A stretch of 64,000 nt of DNA from JAWLHU01 sp049324875 (GTDB taxonomy: Bacteria; Bacillota; Sulfobacillia; Symbiobacteriales; Symbiobacteriaceae), in contig JBMONC010000058.1 of the NCBI GenBank assembly GCA_049324875.1, positions 16,750-80,749 on the forward strand, written 5' to 3'. Under the pieces are notes generated by a model that was not told the DNA's origin, ran no database searches, and saw nothing but the letters and a program-made list of their open reading frames with translations. A program made the position numbers and the translations under genes. Each line of letters begins with the position of its first letter. Position 1 is the first letter of the stretch. Below, in pieces: positions 28,676 to 36,167 of the stretch.

Positions 28676-29377
28676 TCACGCAGGGAGCTTCGGCCAGGGG
28701 GGTTCGGGCATCGCACGCTGGCGCATCCGCTCGATCTCGGGGGCCAGGTCGTAGGGGACCCGGTGCTGCTCGAAGCGCCAGAAGCCCTGCAGGTACTCCG
28801 CCACCGTGAACCCCGCCAGCGGCTGGCCGTCGAAGGGGATTGAGACCGAGGAGATGTTGACCAGGGTCAGCCCCTGCAGGGCGGTGACTCCCGGCCGGTG
28901 GTAATGGCCGAAGCAGACCGCCTCGGCCCCGGCGCTGCCATAGACCCGCCGCAGCTCCGCCTCGCTGTGCAGGTGGACCTGCGGGTAGCTCTCGCTGTTG
29001 GATTCCGGGGTGGCGTGGCAGACGCAGAGCGAGCCGTACCGGCGGGTGAGGGGGAGGGAGCGGAGCCACTCCAACTGCTCGGCCCGCAGCCGCTCCCGGT
29101 TCCAGGTCACGTGCTGCTCCAGCAGATCCGCGACCCGCGGGTCGGGCGGCCGCTCCGGGGGGCGGAGCCCCGTCACGAAGTCGTCGGCGTTGCCCCGGAC
29201 CAGCTCGATCTCCTCCGCCTGCAGCCGGTCGAGCACCTCACCGGGTGAGGGGCCCAGGAAGACCGCATCGCCGGCACAGACCCGGGCATCGAAGGGGCCG
29301 TGCTCCCGCAGCGCAGAGAGGATAGCCTCCAGGGCCGCCAGGTTCCCGTGGATATCCGAGAAGAGCGCAAGCCTCAT
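28676..29377 (-). CDS. Metallophosphoesterase (YfcE/calcineurin-like)
   Basis: 233 aa from ATG 29377. An ATG two codons upstream overlaps the GGGAGG site, so the downstream one is preferred. Metal-binding motifs are FSDIHGN (residues 5-11), GDAVFLGPSP, RGNADD (in place of GNHD), VCHATPES and FGHYH. This is the Metallophos_2 group, with phosphodiesterase or protein phosphatase members; substrate unknown. The DD in place of HD at the third motif is seen in this subgroup. Confidence 0.82.
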   Translation of the reverse strand: MRLALFSDIHGNLAALEAILSALREHGPFDARVCAGDAVFLGPSPGEVLDRLQAEEIELVRGNADDFVTGLRPPERPPDPRVADLLEQHVTWNRERLRAEQLEWLRSLPLTRRYGSLCVCHATPESNSESYPQVHLHSEAELRRVYGSAGAEAVCFGHYHRPGVTALQGLTLVNISSVSIPFDGQPLAGFTVAEYLQGFWRFEQHRVPYDLAPEIERMRQRAMPEPPWPKLPA

Positions 29378-29495
29378 ACCCATCCTCCCTTCCTTCGCAT
29401 CACTCCATTCGCCTTTCCGCTCGAGAATCCTGTGCTGATCCAATCCCCCCCGCTCCGCCGTATGTCCGGCAAAGGGCGATGAAGGAGGCGGAGCG

Positions 29496-30473
29496 ATGAA
29501 GAGGGGTTGGATGGGATGGAGTGCCCGGCTGCTGCTGGCCCTGCTGGCGGTGACCGCCCTGGCCGGTCTGCCCGGCGGGGCCGCCGCTGCGGAGACGACG
29601 GTGAAGGTGACGGTCCACCCGCAGTTCGGGCCGATCCTGACCGATGGAGCGGGGCTGACGCTCTACTACTTCACCAAGGACAGCGAGGGGAAGAGCGTCT
29701 GCTACGATGCCTGCCAGGTCAACTGGCCGCCGCTGCTGATCGGTGCCGGGCAGAGCCCGGTGGGGGCGGAGGGGCTGCCCGGGACCCTGGGCACCACCGT
29801 CCGCAAGGATGGCCGGCTCCAGGTGACCTACAACGGCTTTCCGCTCTACTACTGGATCGCCGACGCCGCCCCCGGTGAGACCCTGGGGCACGGGGTGAAC
29901 AACGTCTGGTATGTGGTCAGCGTCGGCCTCTTCGCCGACACGCACAGCCACTGGGCCGGGGGCGATGTGGCCCGGGCGGTGCAGGCGGGCTGGGTCAGCG
30001 GCTACCCGGGCGGCAGCTTCCGGCCCGATGGGCAGGTGACCCGGGCGGAGTTCCTGAAGATGCTGACCGGTGCCCTGGGGCTGCAGAGCAGCGAGGCTCC
30101 GCCCTCCTTCGCCGACACCGCCGGTCACTGGGCGGCGGCGGTGATCGAGGGGGCGGTCAGCGCCGGGGTGGTGGTGGCGGCGGAGTACCCGGGCGGCTCC
30201 TTTGAGCCGGACCGGGCCATCACCCGGGAGGAGATCGCCCTCTTTGTCGCCAGGGCCGCCGGGCTGGTGCGAGAGGCGAGCGAGGCCGGGCTGGAGCGGT
30301 TCACAGACCAGGAGCAGGTCTCGCCGGGCGCCCGGACCGCCCTGGCGGCGGCGGCGGAGGCGGGAATCCTGACCGGGTACCCCGATCAGACCATCCGCCC
30401 CCGGGCGACGGCCACCCGGGCGGAGGCGGTGGTGATGATCCAGCGGGCGGCCGACCTGGAGAGCGCCCGGTAG
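29496..30473 (+). CDS. Surface protein: secreted repeat of COG4315 type plus SLH domains
   Basis: 325 aa, ATG with AAGGAGG. A signal peptide (residues 1-30, ending AAAAE) is followed by two copies of the COG4315/PF03640 repeat (LTLYYFTKDSEGKSVCYDAC...W; YNGFPLYYWIADAAPGETLG) at about 40-145. Three S-layer-homology modules follow (FADTHSHWAGGDVARAVQAG; FADTAGHWAAAVIEGAV; then a third with TGYPDQTIRPRATATRAEAV). SLH modules bind cell-wall polymers, so the protein is displayed on the cell surface. The role of the COG4315 repeat is unknown. Confidence 0.85.
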   Translation: MKRGWMGWSARLLLALLAVTALAGLPGGAAAAETTVKVTVHPQFGPILTDGAGLTLYYFTKDSEGKSVCYDACQVNWPPLLIGAGQSPVGAEGLPGTLGTTVRKDGRLQVTYNGFPLYYWIADAAPGETLGHGVNNVWYVVSVGLFADTHSHWAGGDVARAVQAGWVSGYPGGSFRPDGQVTRAEFLKMLTGALGLQSSEAPPSFADTAGHWAAAVIEGAVSAGVVVAAEYPGGSFEPDRAITREEIALFVARAAGLVREASEAGLERFTDQEQVSPGARTALAAAAEAGILTGYPDQTIRPRATATRAEAVVMIQRAADLESAR

Positions 30474-30487
30474 GCCGAGAAAGCGAA

Positions 30488-30516
30488 GCCCCGGGGCAGT
30501 CTGCTCCGGGGCCCTT
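30488..30516 (+). terminator. Terminator after the SLH protein
   Basis: Stem GCCCCGG / CCGGGGC with internal GCAG/TGC pairing, followed by CCTTGCC. The U-tract is weak. Confidence 0.55.
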
Positions 30517-30602
30517 GCCTGCCCGGGCTCCGCCGGATAGGAAGTGGGTGGCTGCCTGTCAAAGTATACGGAGAGCGAAATGGCCTGAAGGAGGCGGGTC
30601 CC

Positions 30603-31625
30603 GTGATCCTGGTGACGGGCGCCACCGGTTTCATCGGCGAGCAGTTGGTCCGGACCTTGCTGCAGAAGGAAGAGCGGCTGCGGCTGCTGGTCCGCTCCCC
30701 CGAGCGGGCGGCGGCCCTCTTTGGCCCCGGCGGCGACGGGCTGGAGATCGCCCGGGGCGACCTGACCGATCCGGCCAGCATCCAGCGGGCGCTGGACGGG
30801 GTGGAGCGGGTCTACCACCTGGCCTCCCGGATCAGCTTCCAGGCGCCGCTGGCCCGGATGCGGGCGGTCAACGTGGAGGGGACTCGCAACCTGATGGAGG
30901 CCTGCCGCCAGGCCGGGGTGCGGCGGGTGCTCCACATGTCCAGCATCGCCGCCGGCGGCCCGGCCGTGCGGGGGCCCGACGGGCGGTACCGCCCCCGGAC
31001 CGAGGCGGACCCGCCCGCCCCGCTGGCGGACGCCTACGGTCAGACCAAGTGGGAGCAGGAGCAGTTGGTGCTCACCTACCCGGCGCAGGGGGTGGAGGCG
31101 GTGCTGGTCAGGCCCTCCTCGGTCTTCGGCCCCGGGGACCCGGCCGGGGTGAACACCCTGCTCTGGATGATCAAGCGGGGCCGGCTTCCCTTCTACCTGG
31201 GCTCCGCCCAGGGGCCGGTCAACCTGGTCTTCATCCGCGACCTGATCCACGGGACGATCGCCGCCATGGAGCGGGGCCGGTCGGGGGAGATCTACAACCT
31301 GGTGGGGCCGAACCTGACCCAGGAGCAGCTCTTCGGGCTCCTGGCCCAGGTGAGCGGCGGGCGGGCGCCCTTCTGGACCATGCCCACCCCGGCGCTGCTG
31401 GGGCTGGCCGGGCTGGTCACCCTCTCCTCCCGGCTGGCGCTGGGGCGGCGGAGCCTGGTCCACCCCCACGACGTCCGGAACTGGACGGCGCCCTGGATGA
31501 TCAGCGATGAGAAGGCCCGCCGGGAGCTGGGCTTCACCCAGACCGACCTGGCCGCCGCCCTGCGGGAGACCCTCGCCTGGCTGAGCCAGCACCGTTCTGC
31601 CGGAGCCCCCGTCCACGTAGAGTAG
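30603..31625 (+). CDS. Extended SDR: NAD-dependent epimerase/dehydratase family
   Basis: 340 aa from GTG 30603, with GGAGG 7 nt upstream. The NAD-binding motif is TGATGFIG (residues 5-12), followed by a DLTD acidic loop, the active-site Ser in MSSIAAGG, and YGQTKWEQE supplying Tyr and Lys. The pattern fits atypical extended SDRs related to dihydroflavonol reductase/sterol dehydrogenase. Substrate unknown. The LD-carboxypeptidase gene follows after 18 bp. Confidence 0.82.
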   Translation: MILVTGATGFIGEQLVRTLLQKEERLRLLVRSPERAAALFGPGGDGLEIARGDLTDPASIQRALDGVERVYHLASRISFQAPLARMRAVNVEGTRNLMEACRQAGVRRVLHMSSIAAGGPAVRGPDGRYRPRTEADPPAPLADAYGQTKWEQEQLVLTYPAQGVEAVLVRPSSVFGPGDPAGVNTLLWMIKRGRLPFYLGSAQGPVNLVFIRDLIHGTIAAMERGRSGEIYNLVGPNLTQEQLFGLLAQVSGGRAPFWTMPTPALLGLAGLVTLSSRLALGRRSLVHPHDVRNWTAPWMISDEKARRELGFTQTDLAAALRETLAWLSQHRSAGAPVHVE

Positions 31626-31643
31626 CGGAGGAGGATGCACAGC

Positions 31644-32591
31644 ATGAGCCGGATCAAGCCACGCCCCGTCTCCCCTGGCGGCCTCATCGGCATTGTCGCC
31701 CCGTCGAGCCCGGTCGACCCGGCCGCCCTGGCCGAGGGGATCGCCCGGCTTCAGGCCTTTGGCTACCGGGTCCTGGTGGGGGAGCATGTGCTGGATCAGA
31801 AGGGCCACCTGGCCGGGGAGGATGCGGCCCGGGCGGCCGACTTCAACCGGATCTGGGCCAACCCGGAGGTGGAGGCGGTGCTCTGCGCCCGGGGCGGCTA
31901 CGGCGCCATGCGGATGCTGGAGCAGATCGACTGGGAGCTGGTCCGCCGCCATCCCAAGTTCTTCTGCGGCTTCTCCGATGTGACCGCCCTCCACCTGGCT
32001 ATGGCGAAGGAGGCGGACCTGGTCACCTTTCATGGCCCGATGGTGGCCGCCTTCGGCGAGGCGCTGGTCTACAACGCCGAGGGGTTGCTCCGGGCGATGC
32101 AGGAGCGGGAACCGCTGGGCGAGATCGCCTGGCCGGCCCCGATCGACGGGCAGCCGCCCCGCCCGGTGACCCTCCGCCCCGGCGTGGCCGAGGGCCGGCT
32201 GATGGGCGGCAACCTGAGCCTGCTGGTCTCGCTGATCGGCACCCGCTGGGAGCCCGACCTGGACGGCTCCATCCTCCTGCTGGAGGAGGTGGATGAGCCG
32301 CCCTACCGGGTGGACCGGATGCTGACGCAGCTGAGGCTTGCAGGGAAGCTGCAGGGCGTCAGGGGCGTGCTCTTCGGCGACTCGCCCTCCTGCCTCACCC
32401 GGAGCGACGGCCGCCCCTCCCATCACCTGCACGAGGTGCTGGGCGAGCTGCTGGGCGACCTCTCGGTCCCCCTCCTCTACGGCTTCCCCTGCGGCCACAC
32501 GGCCTACCGGGCGACGCTCCCCCTCGGGGTGAGGGTCCGCCTCGATGCGGCCGCGGGCTCGCTGACCATCCTGGAACCGGCGCTGGCGTAG
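31644..32591 (+). CDS. LD-carboxypeptidase (peptidase S66)
   Basis: 315 aa from ATG 31644; an ATG at 31635 is too close to the GGAGGAGG site. The nucleophile elbow GFSDVTALH (Ser about residue 110), the Glu in LEEVDEPPY and the His in CGHTAYRATLPLG make the S66 catalytic triad. These cytoplasmic enzymes remove terminal D-Ala from recycled murein tetrapeptides; relatives confer microcin C immunity. There is no signal peptide, consistent with recycling. Confidence 0.9.
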   Translation: MSRIKPRPVSPGGLIGIVAPSSPVDPAALAEGIARLQAFGYRVLVGEHVLDQKGHLAGEDAARAADFNRIWANPEVEAVLCARGGYGAMRMLEQIDWELVRRHPKFFCGFSDVTALHLAMAKEADLVTFHGPMVAAFGEALVYNAEGLLRAMQEREPLGEIAWPAPIDGQPPRPVTLRPGVAEGRLMGGNLSLLVSLIGTRWEPDLDGSILLLEEVDEPPYRVDRMLTQLRLAGKLQGVRGVLFGDSPSCLTRSDGRPSHHLHEVLGELLGDLSVPLLYGFPCGHTAYRATLPLGVRVRLDAAAGSLTILEPALA

Positions 32592-32631
32592 GGTCCCATG
32601 GGGCGGCGCCCGGTACGAAGGAGGCGCGCCC

Positions 32632-33648
32632 TTGCGTGATCCGCTCTGCACCCTGACCGGGGAGATGGCCGACCGGCGGGCGACCACCGCCGGCGAGGGG
32701 CGGGCCGCCCGCTACCTGGTGGATGCGCTCCGCCGCTCCACCCACCAGGTCTGGGTGGAGCCCTTCCGCTCCTTCCGCTCCCCGCGCCCGGCCTGGGTGG
32801 CGATTCTGAGCCTCTCGCTCCTGGGCGGGATGCTGGTCTGGTCGTTGCCCGGGGTGGCACTCAGCCTCACCCTGCTGGCCGCCCTGGCCTTCGCCGCCCA
32901 GGCGCTGGGCTGGCTGGAGCTGGGCTGGTTCTTCTCCTGCGGCGAGAGCCAGAACGTGATCGGGGTGATCCCTGCCCGCCAGGAGATCCGGCGGCGGGTG
33001 GTGGTGGTCGCCCACTACGACACCGGCCCCCGGCTCTGGCGGTGGGCGTCCTTCCTCGGGCTGGCCGCCGCCGTGATGGCTCTGCCGCCGGCTGTGATGG
33101 CGGCGGTGGCGCTGCCGGGCCACCTCTGGGATGGACTCCTCCTGCTCCCCCTGCTGGGGGTGGCGGCCGGTCTAGCCACCCTGCTTCGCGGGGGCTGCGA
33201 GGGCGGCAACGCTGCCGGGGTGGCGGCGGCACTGGCCGTAGGGCGGCGGCAGCGCTCCCTGGAGCACACCGAGCTCTGGACGCTCTTCACCGGCAGCCGC
33301 ACCCCGGGACTGGTGGGGATTCGGGCCTTCCTGCTCCGCCACGGCCGGCTCCTGAAGGAGGCCCAGTTCATCGTGCTGGAGCAGGAGAGCGGCGAGGGCG
33401 CCACCCTCTGGCAGCGGCGGGGGGAGGCCGCCGTGCTGGCCGAGCAGGGCTACCGGGGGGTGCTGCTGCTGACGGTCCAGCCCGGCGGCCTGGAGGGGGC
33501 CGTGGCCCGGATCCGGACCATCGCCGAGCAGATTGATGCGGCGGCGACGGAGAGTGACCTGCCATGTTCTGGTCCGGATGTGGTACACTATCCCCATGAG
33601 CAGAGAGCAGATGACAAACCCCCCGGTCCGCCCGGGGCAGCTGATTGA
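32632..33648 (+). CDS. Membrane protein with peptidase M28-like fold, metal site incomplete
   Basis: 338 aa from TTG 32632, with AAGGAGG 7-8 nt upstream. The N-terminus (EMADRRATTAGEGRAARYL) and VVVVAHYDTG match M28 aminopeptidases, but the next zinc motif, usually GA-DN-SG, reads EGGNAAGVAAAL, losing the Asp. Later Glu/His ligands are not apparent. Four hydrophobic segments (about 50-90 and 140-190) suggest membrane insertion in the middle of the fold. Its 3' end overlaps the methyltransferase start by 53 bp. It is probably an inactive or altered hydrolase. Confidence 0.6.
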   Translation: MRDPLCTLTGEMADRRATTAGEGRAARYLVDALRRSTHQVWVEPFRSFRSPRPAWVAILSLSLLGGMLVWSLPGVALSLTLLAALAFAAQALGWLELGWFFSCGESQNVIGVIPARQEIRRRVVVVAHYDTGPRLWRWASFLGLAAAVMALPPAVMAAVALPGHLWDGLLLLPLLGVAAGLATLLRGGCEGGNAAGVAAALAVGRRQRSLEHTELWTLFTGSRTPGLVGIRAFLLRHGRLLKEAQFIVLEQESGEGATLWQRRGEAAVLAEQGYRGVLLLTVQPGGLEGAVARIRTIAEQIDAAATESDLPCSGPDVVHYPHEQRADDKPPGPPGAAD

Positions 33649-34981
33649 GGTGGCGGTCCACGGCCTCGGCCACGACGGCGAGGGCGTGGGCCGGTACGAA
33701 GGGTTGACGGTCTTTATCCCAGGCGGCGCCCCCGGTGACCGCCTGGTTGCGCGCGTCGCCGAGGTGAAGAAGAACTACGCCCGGGCCGCCCTGGAGCAGG
33801 TGGTGGAGCCCTCGCCCCACCGGGTGGCGCCCCCCTGTCCCGTGGTGGGCGAGTGCGGCGGCTGCCAGCTGCAGCACATCGCCTACGGCGCCCAACTGGA
33901 GCTGAAGCGGCAGCAGGTGGTGGACGCCCTGACCCGGGTCGGCAAGCTGGAGGGGGTGACGGTCCATCCCACCATCGGGATGGCGGAGCCCTGGCAGTAC
34001 CGGAACAAGGCGCAGTTCCCCTTCGGCTACCGCTCCGGCAAGGTGGTGGCCGGCTTCTTCGCCCCGGGCACCCACCGGATCGTGGATATCGAGCAGTGCG
34101 AGATCCAGCACCCGCTGGCCAACCAGATCATGCGGGAGGTCAAGGCGCTGGCCCGGATCTACGGGGTGCGGATCTACGACGAGCGGACCCACACCGGCGT
34201 CCTGCGGCACGTGCTGGCCCGGGTGGGCCGGGGCACCGGCGAGGCGATGGCGGTGCTGGTGACCAACGGCCAGGAGTTCCCCTTCGGGGAGGAGATCGCC
34301 CAGGGGCTGATGGAGCGGATCCCCGGCCTGGTCAGCGTGGTGCAGAACGTCAACCCCCAGCAGACCAACGTGATCCTGGGCCGGGAGAACCGGCTGCTGG
34401 CGGGCCGGGATCACATCACCGATCATATTGGCGACCTGACCTTTAACATCTCGCCGGTCTCCTTCTTCCAGGTCAACCCGGCCCAGACCGAGGTGCTCTA
34501 CGGCAAGGCGCTGGAGTACGCCGCCCTGACCGGCAAGGAGACGGCCCTGGACATCTACTGCGGCATCGGCACCATCTCGCTCTTCCTGGCCCGGCAGGCC
34601 CGGTCGGTGATCGGGATCGAGTGGCTCCGGGAGGCGGTGGCGGACGCCCGGGAGAACGCCGCCCGCAACGGGGTGGTCAACGCCCGCTTCATCGCCGGCG
34701 ACGCCGCCCAGGAGATGCCCCGCCTGGCCGAGGAGGGGGTCCGGGCGGAGGTGATCGTGCTCGACCCGCCCCGCAAGGGCTGCGACGAGCCGGTGCTGGA
34801 GGCGATGGCCCGCCTGGGGCCCGAGCGGATCGTCTACGTCTCCTGCAACCCGGCCAGCCTGGCCCAGGACCTGGGCCGGCTCCAGGCCCTGGGCTACCGG
34901 ACCCTGGAGGTGCAGCCGGTGGACATGTTCCCGCACACGGCCCATGTGGAGTGCTGCTCGCTGCTCGTTCGTGACAACTAA
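33596..34981 (+). CDS. 23S rRNA (uracil-5-)-methyltransferase, RlmCD/RumA family
   Basis: 461 aa from ATG 33596; ATG 33611 is an alternative, and neither has a strong ribosome site. An N-terminal TRAM domain (VAVHGLGHDGEGVGR) is followed by a [4Fe-4S]-type Cys cluster (CPVVGECGGCQLQH), then the SAM domain (DIYCGIGTISLFLA), DPPRKGCDE with the nucleophile loop, and VSCNPASLAQDL. It methylates U747/U1939-type positions of 23S rRNA. Firmicutes often have one enzyme (RlmCD) for both. A terminator follows at 35027. Confidence 0.92.
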   Translation: MSREQMTNPPVRPGQLIEVAVHGLGHDGEGVGRYEGLTVFIPGGAPGDRLVARVAEVKKNYARAALEQVVEPSPHRVAPPCPVVGECGGCQLQHIAYGAQLELKRQQVVDALTRVGKLEGVTVHPTIGMAEPWQYRNKAQFPFGYRSGKVVAGFFAPGTHRIVDIEQCEIQHPLANQIMREVKALARIYGVRIYDERTHTGVLRHVLARVGRGTGEAMAVLVTNGQEFPFGEEIAQGLMERIPGLVSVVQNVNPQQTNVILGRENRLLAGRDHITDHIGDLTFNISPVSFFQVNPAQTEVLYGKALEYAALTGKETALDIYCGIGTISLFLARQARSVIGIEWLREAVADARENAARNGVVNARFIAGDAAQEMPRLAEEGVRAEVIVLDPPRKGCDEPVLEAMARLGPERIVYVSCNPASLAQDLGRLQALGYRTLEVQPVDMFPHTAHVECCSLLVRDN

Positions 34982-35612
34982 AATCCAGAGATACCGCCGT
35001 GTGTGCGAAGACGGCAAATAAGGAGAGGCACCATCCCAGATCGGGGGTGGTGCCCATTTTTGTGCCGGCGCCGGTGCGGGAGGCCACCATCCCCGACCGC
35101 CGGGGCGGGGCCCCACCGGGCACCACCAGCTGCTGGCCGGGCTGCAGCGTATCCGGCAAGAGGTCGGGGTTGGCAAGCACCACCGCATCCACAGCGACGC
35201 CGTGCATGTCGGCCACCTCCCACTTGGTGTCGTCCTCGACCACCGTGTGGATGATGCCGTCGGTGAACGGGATCAGCAGCTCCTGACCAATCTGCAGGAG
35301 CGATTCCTCGGTCAGCCCGTTTGTCCAGAGGATCGTCGTGGGCTGGAGGCCAAACCGGGAGGCGATCGCCTCCACGGTCTCGCCGGGGAGTACGGCGTGG
35401 GTGCGCACCCTGGGCATGGTCTCGGCCTTGGTGGGGCCGGGGGCTTCTGCACCGGCCGCGACCGGCGGGGGGGCTGGGTCAGTTGCTGCGGCAGTATCGC
35501 CGGTGGCACTCCGACTGGGTTGAACCGCCTCCGCTGTTGGGGGCGCCTGCTCGTTGGCTGGCGGGGCCTTGGGCCGTCCGGCTGGCCCGAGCCAGAGGGC
35601 GGCGAGGAGCAT
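34689..35612 (-). CDS. Two-LysM-domain protein, reading frame apparently disrupted at both ends
   Basis: Two LysM modules are clear (about 35330-35430: HAVLPGETVEAIASRFGLQ; about 35110-35240: HTVVEDDTKWEVADMHGVAV). The frame starts at ATG 35612 (MLLAALWLG) without a ribosome site. The bases just upstream encode, in another frame from ATG 35657, a plausible basic N-terminus (MRLRRTTRRRILCATL), so a frameshift inside the signal peptide is likely. Downstream, the frame has no stop after the second LysM and runs antisense into the methyltransferase gene to 34689, crossing that gene's terminator. LysM binds peptidoglycan; the gene may be decayed. Confidence 0.5.
   Translation of the reverse strand: MLLAALWLGPAGRPKAPPANEQAPPTAEAVQPSRSATGDTAAATDPAPPPVAAGAEAPGPTKAETMPRVRTHAVLPGETVEAIASRFGLQPTTILWTNGLTEESLLQIGQELLIPFTDGIIHTVVEDDTKWEVADMHGVAVDAVVLANPDLLPDTLQPGQQLVVPGGAPPRRSGMVASRTGAGTKMGTTPDLGWCLSLFAVFAHTAVSLDFSCHERAASSTPHGPCAGTCPPAAPPGSGSPGPGAGPGPGPGWPGCRRRRRSARAPGGPSPPAPARRSPCGAGRARSPPPGPPPRPGGASPGRRRRR
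35027..35062 (+). terminator. Terminator after the rRNA methyltransferase
   Basis: Stem GGCACCATCCC / GGGGTGGTGCC with loop AGATCG, followed by CATTTTT. Confidence 0.85.
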
Positions 35613-35770
35613 GGTAGCAGGGTGGCGCAGAGGATGCGGCGCCGGGTGGTGCGACGAAGTCTCATCGTGGCGAACACCGCACAGGTGCGTCTGGAGCACC
35701 CTGGAAGCCAGGGTGCTCCTTATCTCTCCCGGAGACCCGGCTGATGGAGTGATCAGAAACCACCCGCTTC

Positions 35771-35802
35771 CACATACTTTCTCCACAAACAGGGGGTAGG
35801 CT
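35771..35802 (+). promoter_or_regulatory. csoR-copA promoter with response-regulator-like half site
   Basis: TCCACA (35782-35787) lies exactly 15 bp (start to start) before a -10-like TAGGCT (35797-35802). This is the same spacing as at the response-regulator, DUF2933 and cupredoxin promoters in this island. The expected upstream hexamer at 35771 (CACATA) is poor. Confidence 0.5.
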
Positions 35803-35813
35803 GAAATTGGACC

Positions 35814-35828
35814 TACCCCTACAGGGTA
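35814..35828 (+). promoter_or_regulatory. Candidate CsoR operator
   Basis: The palindrome TACCC-CTACA-GGGTA lies between the likely start site and the csoR ribosome site. G/C-tract palindromes of this type are the known binding sites of CsoR proteins. Confidence 0.65.
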
Positions 35829-35852
35829 TGGGTACTTAAGGAGGTGGTTTGC

Positions 35853-36161
35853 GTGGTTGGCCGGCGCATTGCGAACCACCGGCATGGCCCCCATATCCCG
35901 ATGGCGCTGCAGGCCGAGGTACAGCGGAGGCTGGCCAAGGTGGAGGGCCAGGTGAAGGGGTTACAGCGGATGGTGGAGGAGGACCGTTACTGCGTGGACC
36001 TACTGATGCAGGTCGATGCCGCCCGCGGGGCACTCCGGCAGGTTGGCCGGCTGATCCTCCGCAACTATGTGGAGCGCTGCGTCACCCGGGCGATGTTGGA
36101 TGGGGACTCCGCGATTTACGACGAGGTCATGGAGGTCATCAATCGCTACCAGAAGGAGTGA
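35853..36161 (+). CDS. csoR: CsoR/RcnR-family metal-sensing repressor
   Basis: 102 aa from GTG 35853, placed 7 nt after AAGGAGGT; a GTG at 35844 lies inside that site. The four-helix CsoR core is clear (RRLAKVEGQVKGLQRMVEE, RYCVDLLMQ, NYVERCVTRAMLDGD). Canonical Cu(I) CsoR ligands are Cys-His-Cys. Here Cys47 and Cys76 are kept but the His position is Tyr72. It is 6 bp before copA. It represses copA until Cu(I), or by the altered site perhaps another thiophilic signal, releases it. Confidence 0.9.
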   Translation: MVGRRIANHRHGPHIPMALQAEVQRRLAKVEGQVKGLQRMVEEDRYCVDLLMQVDAARGALRQVGRLILRNYVERCVTRAMLDGDSAIYDEVMEVINRYQKE

Positions 36162-36167
36162 GTCGAC

